A DNA stretch of 64,000 nt from Ptiloglossa arizonensis (taxonomy: Eukaryota > Arthropoda > Insecta > Hymenoptera > Colletidae): the NCBI RefSeq assembly GCF_051014685.1, contig NW_027479042.1, positions 1-64,000 on the forward strand. Reading direction: 5' to 3'. This document shows, in pieces, positions 34,801 through 49,300 of the stretch. The translations under genes and the position numbers were made by a program. The notes under the pieces were generated by a model. It was not told where the DNA came from. It was given only the letters and a program-made list of their open reading frames with translations, and did no database searches. Every line of letters starts with the position of its first letter. The first letter of the stretch is position 1.

Positions 34801-37800
34801 GAAAAAATACACATACCGTTGTAATCGGGCGAGTTTCTGCTTTCAGATGCAACAGGAATTTTTGGGTTAGGTCAATCCGTTCGCGAGATATGGGAGTTTG
34901 AAGCTAAGAAATGGTTGACAAGACAATAAATTTTTCGCACTTCTGCTTCTCCAAACGCTTAACCAGAATGGCCTAGGGAAGAAATACACATACCGTTGTA
35001 ATCGGGCGAGTTTCTACTTTCAGACGCAATAGGAATTTTTGGGTTAGGTCAATCCGTTCGCGACATATGGGAGTTTGAAGCTAAGAAATGGTTGAGAAGA
35101 CAACAAATTTTTCTCAATTCTGCTGCTCCAAACGCTTAACCAGAATGGCCCAGGGAAAAAATTCACATACCGTTGTAATCGGGCGAGTTTCTACTTTCAG
35201 ATGCAATAGGAATTTTTGGGTTAGGTCAATCCGTTCGCGAGATATGGGAGTTTGAAGCTAAGAAATGGTTGAGAAGACAACAAATTTTCCGCACTTCTGC
35301 TGCTCGAATCGCTTATCCAGAATGGCCTAGGGGGAAAATACACGTACCGTTGTAATCGGGCGAGTTTCTACTTTCAAATGCAATAGGAATTTTTGCGTTA
35401 GGTCGATCCGTTCGCGAGATATGGGAGTTTGAAGCCTAGAAATGGTTGAGAAGGCAAAAAATTTTTCGCAATTCTGCTGCTTCAAACGCTTAACCAGAAT
35501 GGCCTAGGGAAAAAATACAAATACCGTTGTAATCGGGCGAGTTTCTACTTTCAGATGCAATAGGACTTTTTGGGTTAGGTCAGTCCGTTCGCGAGATATG
35601 GGAGTTTGAAACCAAGAAATGGTTGAGGAGGCTAAAAATTTTTCGCAGTTCTGCTGCTTCAAAAGCTTAACCAGAATGGCCTAGGGAAGGAATACACATA
35701 CCGTTGTAATTGGGCGCGTTTCTACTTTCAGATGCAATAGGAATTTTTGGGTTAGGTCAATCCGTTCGCGACATATGGGAGTTTGAAGCTAAGAAACGGT
35801 TGAGAAGAGAACAAATTTTTCGCAATTCTGCTGCTCCAAACGCTTAACCAGAATGGCCTAGGGAAGAAATACACATACCGTTGTAATCGGGCGAGTTTCT
35901 ACTTTCAGACGCAACAGAAATTTTTGGGTTAGGTCAATCCATTCGCGAGATATGGGAGTTTAAAGCCAAGAAATAGTTGAGAAGGCAAAAAATTTTTCGA
36001 AATTCTGCTGCACCAAACGCTTAACCAGAATGGCCTGGGGAAAAAATACACATACCGTTGTAATCGGACGAGTTTCTGCTTTCAGATGCAATAGGAATTT
36101 TTGTGTTAGGTCGATCCGTTCGCGAGATATGGGAGTTTGAAGCTAAGAAATGGTTGAGAAGACAACAAATTTTTCGCACATCTGCTGCTGCAAACGCTTA
36201 ACCAGAATGGCCCAGGGAAAAAATACACATACCGTTGTAATCGGGCGAGTTTCTACTTTCAGATGCAATAGGAATTTTTGGGTTAGGTCAGTCCGTTCGC
36301 GAGATATGGCAGTTTGAAGCCAAGAAATGGTTGAGAAGGAAAAAAATTTTTCGCAATTGTGCTGCTCCAAACGCTTAACCAGAATGGCCTAGGGAAAAAA
36401 TACACATACCGTTGTATTCGGGAGAGTTTCTACTTTCAGACGCAACAGGAATTTTTGGGTTAGGTCAATCCGTTCGTGAAATATGGGAGTTTGAAGCCAA
36501 GAAATGGTTGACAAGACAACAAATTTTCCGCACTTCTGCTGCTCCAATCGCTTATCCAGAATGGCCTGGGGGGAAAATACACGTACCGTTGTAATCGGGC
36601 GAGTTTCTACTTTCAAATGAAATAGGAATTTTTGCGTTAGGTCAATCCGTTCGCGAGATATGGGAGTTTGAAGCTAAGAAACGGTTGAGAAGACAACAAA
36701 TTTTTCGCAATTCTGCTGCTCCAAACGCTTAACCAGAATGGCCCAGGGAAAAAATACACATACCGTTGTAATCGGGCGAGTTTCTACTTTCAGATGCAAT
36801 AGGAATTTTTGGGTTAGGTCAATCCGTTCGCGAGATATGGGAGTTTGAAGCTAAGAAATGGTTGAGAAGACAACAAATTTTTCGCACTTCTGCTGCTCCA
36901 AACGCTTAACCAGAATGGCCTAGGGAAAAAATACACATACCGTTGTATTCGGGAGAGTTTCTACTTTCAGACGCAACAGGAATTTTTGGGTTAGGTCAAT
37001 CCGTTCGCGAAATATGGGAGTTTGAAGCCAAGAAATGGTTGACAAGACAACAAATTTTCCGCACTTCTGCTGCTCCAATCGCTTATCCAGAATGGCCTAG
37101 GGGGAAAATACACGTACCGTTGTAATCGGGTGAGTTTCTACTTTCAAATGCAATAGGAATTTTTGCGATAGGTCAATCCGTTCGCGAGATATGGGAGTTT
37201 GAAGCCAAGAAATGGTTGAGAAGGCAAAAAATTTTTCGCAATTCTGCTGCTTCAAACGCTTAACCAGAATGGCCTAGGGAAAAAATACACATACTGTTGT
37301 AATCGGGCGAGTTTCTACTTTCAGATGCAATAGGACTTTTTGGGTTAGGTCAGTCCGTTCGCGAGATATGGGAGTTTGAAACCAAGAAATGGTTGAGGAG
37401 GCTAAAAATTTTTCGCAGTTCTGCTGCTTCAAAAGCTTAACCAGAATGGCCTAGGGAAAAAATACACATACCGTTGTAATTGGGCGTGTTTCTACTTTCA
37501 GATGCAATAGGAATTTTTGGGTTAGGTCAATCCGTTCGCGACATATGGGAGTTTGAAGCTAAGAAACGGTTGAGAAGAGAACAAATTTTTCGCAATTCTG
37601 CTGCTCCAAACGCTTAACCAGAATGGCCTAGGGAAAAAATACACATACCGTTGTAATCGGGCGAGTTTCTACTTTCAGACGCAACAGAAATTTTTGGGTT
37701 AGGTCAATCCGTTCGCGAGATATGGGAGTTTAAAGCCAAGAAATAGTTGAGAAGGCAAAAAATTTTTCGCAATTCTGCTGCACCAAACGCTTAACCAGAA

Positions 37801-40800
37801 TGGCCCAGGGAAAAAATACACATACCGTTGTAATCGGGCGAGTTTCTACTTTCAGATGCAATAGGAATTTTTGGGTTAGGTCAGTCCGTTCGCGAGATAT
37901 GGGAGTTTGAAGCCAAGAAATGGTTGAGAAGGAAAAAAATTTTTCGCAATTTTGCTGCTCCAAACGCTTAACCAGAATGGCCTAGGGAAAAAATACACAT
38001 ACCGTTGTATTCGGGAGAGTTTCTACTTTCAGACGCAACAGGAATTTTTGGGTTAGGTCAATCCGTTCGCGAAATATGGGAGTTTGAAGCCAAGAAATGG
38101 TTGACAAGACAACAAATTTTCCGCACTTCTGCTGCTCCAATCGCTTATCCAGAATGGCCTAGGGGGGAAATACACGTACCGTTGTAATCGGGCGAGTTTC
38201 TACTTTCAGATGCAATAGGACTTTTTGGGTTAGGTCAGTCCGTTCGCGAGATATGGGAGTTCGAAACCAAGAAATGGTTGAGGAGGCTAAAAATTTTTCG
38301 CAGTTCTGCTGCTTCAAAAGCTTAACCAGAATGGCCTAGGGAAAAAATACACATACCGTTGTAATTGGGCGAGTTTCTACTTTCAGATGCAATAGGAATT
38401 TTTGGGTTAGGTCAATCCGTTCGCGACATATGGGAGTTTGAAGCTAAGAAACGGTTGAGAAGAGAACAAATTTTTCGCAATTCTGCTGCTCCAAACGCTT
38501 AACCAGAATGGCCTAGGGAAAAAATACACATACCGTTGTAATCGGGCGAGTTTCTACTTTCAGACGCAACAGAAATTTTTGGGTTAGGTCAATCCGTTCG
38601 CGAGATATGGGAGTTTAAAGCCAAGAAATAGTTGAGAAGGCAAAAAATTTTTCGCAATTCTGCTGCACCAAACGCTTAACCAGAATGGCCTGGGGAAAAA
38701 ATACACATACCGTTGTAATCGGGCGAGTTTCTGCTTTCAGATGCAACAGGAATTTTTGGGTTAGGTCAATCCGTTCGCGAGATATGGGAGTTTGAAGCTA
38801 AGAAATGGTTGACAAGACAATAAATTTTTCGCACTTCTGCTTCTCCAATCGCTTAACCAGAATGGCCTAGGGAAGAAATACACATACCGTTGTAATCGGG
38901 CGAGTTTCTACTTTCAGACGCAATAGGAATTTTTGGGTTAGGTCAATCCGTTCGCGACATATGGGAGTTTGAAGCTAAGAAATGGTTGAGAAGACAACAA
39001 ATTTTTCTCAATTCTGCTGCTCCAAACGCTTAACCAGAATGGCCCAGGGAAAAAATTCACATACCGTTGTAATCGGGCGAGTTTCTACTTTCAGATGCAA
39101 TAGGAATTTTTGGGTTAGGTCAATCCGTTCGCGAGATATGGGAGTTTGAAGCTAAGAAATGGTTGAGAAGACAACAAATTTTCCGCACTTCTGCTGCTCG
39201 AATCGCTTATCCAGAATGGCCTAGGGGGAAAATACACGTACCGTTGTAATCGGGCGAGTTTCTACTTTCAAATGCAATAGGAATTTTTGCGTTAGGTCGA
39301 TCCGTTCGCGAGATATGGGAGTTTGAAGCCTAGAAATGGTTGAGAAGGCAAAAAATTTTTCGCAATTCTGCTGCTTCAAACGCTTAACCAGAATGGCCTA
39401 GGGAAAAAATACAAATACCGTTGTAATCGGGCGAGTTTCTACTTTCAGATGCAATAGGACTTTTTGGGTTAGGTCAGTCCGTTCGCGAGATATGGGAGTT
39501 TGAAACCAAGAAATGGTTGAGGAGGCTAAAAATTTTTCGCAGTTCTGCTGCTTCAAAAGCTTAACCAGAATGGCCTAGGGAAGGAATACACATACCGTTG
39601 TAATTGGGCGCGTTTCTACTTTCAGATGCAATAGGAATTTTTGGGTTAGGTCAATCCGTTCGCGACATATGGGAGTTTGAAGCTAAGAAACGGTTGAGAA
39701 GAGAACAAATTTTTCGCAATTCTGCTGCTCCAAACGCTTAACCAGAATGGCCTAGGGAAGAAATACACATACCGTTGTAATCGGGCGAGTTTCTACTTTC
39801 AGACGCAACAGAAATTTTTGGGTTAGGTCAATCCATTCGCGAGATATGGGAGTTTAAAGCCAAGAAATAGTTGAGAAGGCAAAAAATTTTTCGAAATTCT
39901 GCTGCACCAAACGCTTAACCAGAATGGCCTGGGGAAAAAATACACATACCGTTGTAATCGGACGAGTTTCTGCTTTCAGATGCAATAGGAATTTTTGTGT
40001 TAGGTCGATCCGTTCGCGAGATATGGGAGTTTGAAGCTAAGAAATGGTTGAGAAGACAACAAATTTTTCGCACATCTGCTGCTGCAAACGCTTAACCAGA
40101 ATGGCCCAGGGAAAAAATACACATACCGTTGTAATCGGGCGAGTTTCTACTTTCAGATGCAATAGGAATTTTTGGGTTAGGTCAGTCCGTTCGCGAGATA
40201 TGGCAGTTTGAAGCCAAGAAATGGTTGAGAAGGAAAAAAATTTTTCGCAATTGTGCTGCTCCAAACGCTTAACCAGAATGGCCTAGGGAAAAAATACACA
40301 TACCGTTGTATTCGGGAGAGTTTCTACTTTCAGACGCAACAGGAATTTTTGGGTTAGGTCAATCCGTTCGTGAAATATGGGAGTTTGAAGCCAAGAAATG
40401 GTTGACAAGACAACAAATTTTCCGCACTTCTGCTGCTCCAATCGCTTATCCAGAATGGCCTGGGGGGAAAATACACGTACCGTTGTAATCGGGCGAGTTT
40501 CTACTTTCAAATGAAATAGGAATTTTTGCGTTAGGTCAATCCGTTCGCGAGATATGGGAGTTTGAAGCTAAGAAACGGTTGAGAAGACAACAAATTTTTC
40601 GCAATTCTGCTGCTCCAAACGCTTAACCAGAATGGCCCAGGGAAAAAATACACATACCGTTGTAATCGGGCGAGTTTCTACTTTCAGATGCAATAGGAAT
40701 TTTTGGGTTAGGTCAATCCGTTCGCGAGATATGGGAGTTTGAAGCTAAGAAATGGTTGAGAAGACAACAAATTTTTCGCACTTCTGCTGCTCCAAACGCT

Positions 40801-42616
40801 TAACCAGAATGGCCTAGGGAAAAAATACACATACCGTTGTATTCGGGAGAGTTTCTACTTTCAGACGCAACAGGAATTTTTGGGTTAGGTCAATCCGTTC
40901 GCGAAATATGGGAGTTTGAAGCCAAGAAATGGTTGACAAGACAACAAATTTTCCGCACTTCTGCTGCTCCAATCGCTTATCCAGAATGGCCTAGGGGGAA
41001 AATACACGTACCGTTGTAATCGGGCGAGTTTCTACTTTCAAATGCAATAGGAATTTTTGCGATAGGTCAATCCGTTCGCGAGATATGGGAGTTTGAAGCC
41101 AAGAAATGGTTGAGAAGGCAAAAAATTTTTCGCAATTCTGCTGCTTCAAACGCTTAACCAGAATGGCCTAGGGAAAGAATACACATACTGTTGTAATCGG
41201 GCGAGTTTCTACTTTCAGATGCAATAGGACTTTTTGGGTTAGGTCAGTCCGTTCGCGAGATATGGGAGTTTGAAACCAAGAAATGGTTGAGGAGGCTAAA
41301 AATTTTTCGCAGTTCTGCTGCTTCAAAAGCTTAACCAGAATGGCCTAGGGAAAAAATACACATACCGTTGTAATTGGGCGTGTTTCTACTTTCAGATGCA
41401 ATAGGAATTTTTGGGTTAGGTCAATCCGTTCGCGACATATGGGAGTTTGAAGCTAAGAAACGGTTGAGAAGAGAACAAATTTTTCGCAATTCTGCTGCTC
41501 CAAACGCTTAACCAGAATGGCCTAGGGAAAAAATACACATACCGTTGTAATCGGGCGAGTTTCTACTTTCAGACGCAACAGAAATTTTTGGGTTAGGTCA
41601 ATCCGTTCGCGAGATATGGGAGTTTAAAGCCAAGAAATAGTTGAGAAGGCAAAAAATTTTTCGCAATTCTGCTGCACCAAACGCTTAACCAGAATGGCCC
41701 AGGGAAAAAATACACATACCGTTGTAATCGGGCGAGTTTCTACTTTCAGATGCAATAGGAATTTTTGGGTTAGGTCAGTCCGTTCGCGAGATATGGGAGT
41801 TTGAAGCCAAGAAATGGTTGAGAAGGAAAAAAATTTTTCGCAATTTTGCTGCTCCAAACGCTTAACCAGAATGGCCTAGGGAAAAAATACACATACCGTT
41901 GTATTCGGGAGAGTTTCTACTTTCAGACGCAACAGGAATTTTTGGGTTAGGTCAATCCGTTCGCGAAATATGGGAGTTTGAAGCCAAGAAATGGTTGACA
42001 AGACAACAAATTTTCCGCACTTCTGCTGCTCCAATCGCTTATCCAGAATGGCCTAGGGGGGAAATACACGTACCGTTGTAATCGGGCGAGTTTCTACTTT
42101 CAGATGCAATAGGACTTTTTGGGTTAGGTCAGTCCGTTCGCGAGATATGGGAGTTCGAAACCAAGAAATGGTTGAGGAGGCTAAAAATTTTTCGCAGTTC
42201 TGCTGCTTCAAAAGCTTAACCAGAATGGCCTAGGGAAAAAATACACATACCGTTGTAATTGGGCGAGTTTCTACTTTCAGATGCAATAGGAATTTTTGGG
42301 TTAGGTCAATCCGTTCGCGACATATGGGAGTTTGAAGCTAAGAAACGGTTGAGAAGAGAACAAATTTTTCGCAATTCTGCTGCTCCAAACGCTTAACCAG
42401 AATGGCCTAGGGAAAAAATACACATACCGTTGTAATCGGGCGAGTTTCTACTTTCAGACGCAACAGAAATTTTTGGGTTAGGTCAATCCGTTCGCGAGAT
42501 ATGGGAGTTTAAAGCCAAGAAATAGTTGAGAAGGCAAAAAATTTTTCGCAATTCTGCTGCACCAAACGCTTAACCAGAATGGCCTGGGGAAAAAATACAC
42601 ATACCGTTGTAATCGG
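34800..42616 (+). repeat. 22-monomer HOR, two nearly identical copies (3,894 bp)
   Basis: Copy 1 is about 34800-38693 and copy 2 about 38694-42587, with no net length change over 22 monomers. Differences I noticed are few: CCAAACGC near 34952 versus CCAATCGC, GGGTGAG at 37131 versus GGGCGAG at 41025, and a G in the A-run near 41177. Each copy contains three class T monomers and the R-S-V cassette. By this low divergence it is among the youngest large duplications in the window. Confidence 0.93.
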
Positions 42617-43896
42617 ACAAGTTTCTGCTTTCAGATGCAATAGGAATTTTTGTGTTAGGTCAATCCGTTCGCGAGATATGGGAGTTTGAAGCTAAGAAAT
42701 GGTTGAGAAGACAACAAATTTTTCGCACTTCTGCTGCTCCAAACGCTTAACCAGAATGGCCCAGGGAAAAAATACACATACCGTTGTAATCGGGCGAGTT
42801 TCTACTTTCAGATGCAATAGGAATTTTTGGGTTAGGTCAGTCCGTTCGCGAGATATGGGAGCTTGAAGCCAAGAAATGGTTGAGAAGGAAAAAAATTTTT
42901 CGCAATTGTGCTGCTCCAAACGCTTAACCAGAATGGCCTAGGGAAAAAATACACATACCGTTGTAATCGGGTGAGTTTCTACTTTCAGACGCAATAGGAA
43001 TTTTTGTGTTAGGTCAATCCGTTCGCGAGATATGGGAGTTTGAAGCTAAGAAATGGTTGAGAAGACAACAAATTTTTCGCACTTCTGCTGCTCCAAACGC
43101 TTAACCAGAATGGCCTAGGGAAAAAATACACATACCGTTGTAATTGGGCGAGTTTCTACTTTCAGATGCAATAGGAATTTTTGGGTTAGGTCAATCCGTT
43201 CGCGACATATGGGAGTTTGAAGCTAAGAAACGGTTGAGAAGAGAACAAATTTTTCGCAATTCTGCTGCTCCAAACGCTTAACCAGAATGGCCTAGGGAAA
43301 AAATACACATACCGTTGTAATCGGGCGAGTTTCTACTTTCAGACGCAACAGAAATTTTTGGGTTAGGTCAATCCGTTCGCGAGATATGGGAGTTTAAAGC
43401 CAAGAAATAGTTGAGAAGGCAAAAAATTTTTCGCAATTCTGCTGCACCAAACGCTTAACCAGAATGGCCTGGGGAAAAAATACACATACCGTTGTAATCG
43501 GACGAGTTTCTGCTTTCAGATGCAATAGGAATTTTTGTGTTAGGTCAATCCGTTCGCGAGATATGGGAGTTTGAAGCTAAGAAATGGTTGAGAAGACAAC
43601 AAATTTTTCGCACTTCTGCTGCTCCAAACGCTTAACCAGAATGGCCCAGGGAAAAAATACACATACCGTTGTAATCGGGCGAGTTTCTACTTTCAGATGC
43701 AATAGGAATTTTTGGCTTAGGTCAGTCCGTTCGCGAGATATGGGAGCTTGAAGCCAAGAAATGGTTGAGAAGGAAAAAAATTTTTCGCAATTGTGCTGCT
43801 CCCAACGCTTAACCAGAATGGCCTAGGGAAAAAATACACATACCGTTGTAATCGGGTGAGTTTCTACTTTCAGACGCAATAGGAATTTTTGGGTTA
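42215..43896 (+). repeat. 5-monomer HOR, two copies (885 bp unit)
   Basis: The rare GGGAGCTTGAAGCC lies at about 42858 and 43743, 885 bp apart. The surrounding S, V, P and Y monomers keep the same order from 42215 to 43100 and from 43101 to 43896. Copy 1 has CGGACAAG near 42615 where copy 2 has CGGACGAG. Confidence 0.87.
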
Positions 43897-46334
43897 GGTC
43901 AATCCGTTCGCGACATATGGGAGTTTGAAGCTAAGAAATGGTTGAGAAGACAACAAATTTTTCTCAATTCTGCTGCTCCAAACGCTTAACCAGAATGGTC
44001 CAGGGAAAAAATACACATACCGTTGTAATCGGGCGAGTTTCTACTTTCAGATGCAATAGGAATTTTTGGGTTAGGTCAGTCCGTTCGCGAGATATGGGAG
44101 TTTGAAGCCAAGAAATGGTTGAGAAGGAAAAAAATTTTTCGCAATTTTGCTGCTCCAAACGCTTAACCAGAATGGCCTAGGGAAAAAATACACATACCGT
44201 TGTAATCGGGTGAGTTTCTACTTTCAGACGCAATAGGAATTTTTGGGTTAGGTCTATCCGTTCGCGACATATGGGAGTTTGAAGCTAAGAAATGGTTGAG
44301 AAGACAACAAATTTTTCTCAATTCTGCTGCTCCAAACGCTTAACCAGAATGGTCCAGGGAAAAAATACACATACCTTTGTATTCGGGAGAGTTACTACTT
44401 TCAGACACAACAGGAATTTTTGGGTTAGGTCAATCCGTTCGCGAAATATGGGAGTTTGAAGCCAAGAAATGGTTGACAAGACAACAAATTTTCCGCAATT
44501 CTGCTGCTCCAAACGCTTAACCAGAATGGCCCAGGGAAAAAATACACATACCGTTGTAATCGGGCGAGTTTCTACTTTCAGATGCAATAGGAATTTTTGC
44601 GTTAGGTCTATCCGTTCGCGAGATATGGGAGTTTGAAGCCAAGAAATGGTTGAGAAGGCAAAAAATTGTTCGCAATTCTGCTGCTTCAAACGCTTAACCA
44701 GAATGGCCTAGGGAAAAAATACACATACCGTTGTAATCGGGCGAGTTTCTACTTTCAGATGCAATAGGACTTTTTGGGTTAGGTCAGTCCGTTCGCGAGA
44801 TATGGGAGTTTGAAACCAAGAAATGGTTGAGGAGGCTAAAAATTTTTCGCAATTCTGCTGCTTCAAAAGCTTAACCAGAATGGCCTAGGGAAAAAATACA
44901 CATACCGTTGTAATTGGGCGAGTTTCTACTTTCAGATGCAATAGGAATTTTTGTGTTAGGTCAATCCGTTCGCGACATATGGGAGTTTGAAGCTAAGAAA
45001 CGGTTGAGAAGAGAACAAATTTTTCGCAATTCTGCTGCTCCAAACGCTTAACCAGAATGGCCTAGGGAAAAAATACACATACCGTTGTAATCGGGTGAGT
45101 TTCTACTTTCAGACGCAATAGGAATTTTTGGGTTAGGTCAATCCGTTCGCGACATATGGGAGTTTGAAGCTAAGAAATGGTTGAGAAGACAACAAATTTT
45201 TCTCAATTCTGCTGCTCCAAACGCTTAACCAGAATGGTCCAGGGAAAAAATACACATACCGTTGTAATCGGGCGAGTTTCTACTTTCAGATGCAATAGGA
45301 ATTTTTGGGTTAGGTCAGTCCGTTCGCGAGATATGGGAGTTTGAAGCCAAGAAATGGTTGAGAAGGAAAAAAATTTTTCGCAATTTTGCTGCTCCAAACG
45401 CTTAACCAGAATGGCCTAGGGAAAAAATACACATACCGTTGTAATCGGGTGAGTTTCTACTTTCAGACGCAATAGGAATTTTTGGGTTAGGTCTATCCGT
45501 TCGCGACATATGGGAGTTTGAAGCTAAGAAATGGTTGAGAAGACAACAAATTTTTCTCAATTCTGCTGCTCCAAACGCTTAACCAGAATGGTCCAGGGAA
45601 AAAATACACATACCTTTGTATTCGGGAAAGTTACTACTTTCAGACACAACAGGAATTTTTGGGTTAGGTCAATCCGTTCGCGAAATATGGGAGTTTGAAG
45701 CCAAGAAATGGTTGACAAGACAACAAATTTTCCGCAATTCTGCTGCTCCAAACGCTTAACCAGAATGGCCCAGGGAAAAAATACACATACCGTTGTAATC
45801 GGGCGAGTTTCTACTTTCAGATGCAATAGGAATTTTTGCGTTAGGTCTATCCGTTCGCGAGATATGGGAGTTTGAAGCCAAGAAATGGTTGAGAAGGCAA
45901 AAAATTGTTCGCAATTCTGCTGCTTCAAACGCTTAACCAGAATGGCCTAGGGAAAAAATACACATACCGTTGTAATCGGGCGAGTTTCTACTTTCAGATG
46001 CAATAGGACTTTTTGGGTTAGGTCAGTCCGTTCGCGAGATATGGGAGTTTGAAACCAAGAAATGGTTGAGGAGGCTAAAAATTTTTCGCAATTCTGCTGC
46101 TTCAAAAGCTTAACCAGAATGGCCTAGGGAAAAAATACACATACCGTTGTAATTGGGCGAGTTTCTACTTTCAGATGCAATAGGAATTTTTGTGTTAGGT
46201 CAATCCGTTCGCGACATATGGGAGTTTGAAGCTAAGAAACGGTTGAGAAGAGAACAAATTTTTCGCAATTCTGCTGCTCCAAACGCTTAACCAGAATGGC
46301 CTAGGGAAAAAATACACATACCGTTGTAATCGGG
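43804..46334 (+). repeat. 7-monomer HOR, two copies (1,239 bp unit)
   Basis: All anchors repeat at 7 x 177. The shared rare marker is GAGTTACTACTTTCAGACAC (near 44389) in the hybrid T/P monomer; the second copy differs from it by one base (GGGAAAG for GGGAGAG near 45626). Similarity ends at 46334, where CGGGTGAG becomes CGGGAGAG. Confidence 0.92.
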
Positions 46335-49300
46335 AGAGTTTCTACTTTCAGATGCAATAGGAATTTTTGGGTTAGGTCCATCCGTTCGCGAGATATGGGA
46401 GTTTGAAGCCAAGAAATGGTTGAGAAGGCAAAAAATTTTTCGCACTTCTGCTGCTCCAAACGCTTAACCAGAATGGCCTAGGGAAAAAATACACATACCG
46501 TTGTAATCGGGCGAGTTTCTACTTTCAGATGCAATAGGAATTTTTGGGTTAGGTCAATCCGTTCGCGAGATATGGGAGTTTGAAGCTAAGAAATGGTTGA
46601 CAAGACAGTAAATTTTTCGCACTTCTGCTTCTCCAATCGCTTAACCAGAATGGCCTAGGGAAGAAATACACATACCGTTGTAATCGGGTGAGTTTCTACT
46701 TTCAGACGCAATAGGAATTTTTGGGTTAGGTCAATCCGTTCGCGACATATGGGAGTTTGAATCTAAGAAATGGTTGAGAAGACAACAAATTTTTCTCAAT
46801 TCTGCTGCTCCAAACGCTTAACCAGAATGGCCTAGGGAAAAAATACGCATACCATTGTAATCGGGCGAGTTTCTACTTTCAGATGCAATAGGAATTTTTG
46901 GGTTAGTTCAATCCGTTCGCGAGATATGGGAGTTTGAAGCTAAGAAATGGTTGAGAAGACAACAAATTTTTCGCACTTCTGCTGCTCCAAACGCTTAACC
47001 AGAATGGCCTAGGGGAAAAATACACATACCGTTGTAATTGGGCGAGTTTCTACTTTCAGACGCAACAGAAATTTTTGGGTTAGGTCAATCCGTTCGCGAG
47101 ATATGGGAGTTTAAAGCCAAGAAATGGTTGAGAAGGCAAAAAATTTTTCGCAATTCTGCTGCACCAAACGCTTAACCAGAATGTCCTGGGGAAAAAATAC
47201 ACATACCGTTGTAATCGGACGAGTTTCTGCTTTCAGATGCAATAGGAATTTTTGTTTTAGGTCAATCCGTTCGCGAGATATGGGAGTTTGAAGCTAAGAA
47301 ATGGTTGAGAAGACAACAAATTTTTCGCACTTCTGCTGCTCCAAACGCTTAACCAGAATGGCCTAGGGAAAAAATACACATACCGTTGTAATTGGGCGAG
47401 TTTCTACTTTCAGATGCAATAGGAATTTTTGGGTTAGGTCAATCCGTTCGCGACGTATGGGAGTTTGAAGCTAAGAAACGGTTGAGAAGAGAACAAATTT
47501 TTCGCAATTCTGCTGCTCCAAACGCTTATCCAGAATGGCCTAGGGAAAAAATACACATACCGTTGTAATCGGGCGAGTTTCTACTTTCAGACGCAACAGA
47601 AATTTTTGGGTTAGGTCAATCCGTTCGCGAGATATGGGAGTTTAAAGCCAAGAAATTGTTGAGAAGGCAAAAAATTTTTCGCAATTCTGCTGCACCAAAC
47701 GCTTAACCAGAATGGCCTGGGGAAAAAATACACATACCGTTGTAATCGGACGAGTCTCTGCTTTCAGATGCAATAGGAATTTTTGGGTTAGGCTAATCCG
47801 TTCGCGAGATATGGGAGTTTGAAACTAAGAAATGGTTGAGAAGACAACAAATTTTTCGCACTTCTGCTGCTCCAATCTCTTATCCAGAATGGCCTAGGGG
47901 GAAAATACACGTACCGTTGTAATCGGGCGAGTTTCTACTTTTAGATGCAATAGGAATTTTTGGGTTAGGTCAATCCGTTCGCGAGATATGGGAGTTTGAA
48001 GCTAAGAAATGGTTGAGAAGACAACAAATTTTTCGCAATTCTGCTGCTCCAAACGCTTAACCAGAATGGCCTAGGGAAAAAATACACATACCGTTGTAAT
48101 CGGGAGAGTTTCTACTTTCAGATGCAATAGGAATTTTTGGGTTAGGTCCATCCGTTCGCGAGATATGGGAGTTTGAAGCCAAGAAATGGTTGAGAAGGCA
48201 AAAAATTTTTCGCACTTCTGCTGCTCCAAACGCTTAACCAGAATGGCCTAGGGAAAAAATACACATACCGTTGTAATCGGGCGAGTTTCTACTTTCAGAT
48301 GCAATAGGAATTTTTGGGTTAGGTCAATCCGTTCGCGAGATATGGGAGTTTGAAGCTAAGAAATGGTTGACAAGACAGTAAATTTTTCGCACTTCTGCTT
48401 CTCCAATCGCTTAACCAGAATGGCCTAGGGAAGAAATACACATACCGTTGTAATCGGGTGAGTTTCTACTTTCAGACGCAATAGGAATTTTTGGGTTAGG
48501 TCAATCCGTTCGCGACATATGGGAGTTTGAATCTAAGAAATGGTTGAGAAGACAACAAATTTTTCTCAATTCTGCTGCTCCAAACGCTTAACCAGAATGG
48601 CCTAGGGAAAAAATACGCATACCATTGTAATCGGGCGAGTTTCTACTTTCAGATGCAATAGGAATTTTTGGGTTAGTTCAATCCGTTCGCGAGATATGGG
48701 AGTTTGAAGCTAAGAAATGGTTGAGAAGACAACAAATTTTTCGCACTTCTGCTGCTCCAAACGCTTAACCAGAATGGCCTAGGGGAAAAATACACATACC
48801 GTTGTAATTGGGCGAGTTTCTACTTTCAGACGCAACAGAAATTTTTGGGTTAGGTCAATCCGTTCGCGAGATATGGGAGTTTAAAGCCAAGAAATGGTTG
48901 AGAAGGCAAAAAATTTTTCGCAATTCTGCTGCACCAAACGCTTAACCAGAATGTCCTGGGGAAAAAATACACATACCGTTGTAATCGGACGAGTTTCTGC
49001 TTTCAGATGCAATAGGAATTTTTGTTTTAGGTCAATCCGTTCGCGAGATATGGGAGTTTGAAGCTAAGAAATGGTTGAGAAGACAACAAATTTTTCGCAC
49101 TTCTGCTGCTCCAAACGCTTAACCAGAATGGCCTAGGGAAAAAATACACATACCGTTGTAATTGGGCGAGTTTCTACTTTCAGATGCAATAGGAATTTTT
49201 GGGTTAGGTCAATCCGTTCGCGACGTATGGGAGTTTGAAGCTAAGAAACGGTTGAGAAGAGAACAAATTTTTCGCAATTCTGCTGCTCCAAACGCTTATC

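Noticed and set aside
44318..44689. Open frame of 123 codons on the minus strand (also 45557-45928; 111 codons at 59576-59911)
   Set aside because: It spans monomer boundaries, and its length is set by two satellite variants: CCCAGG for CCTAGG removes a TAG, and GCCAAG for GCTAAG removes another. The 177-bp period is a multiple of three, so frames stay in register. The frame at 59576-59911, which I checked, begins at TTG, and none has gene-like context.
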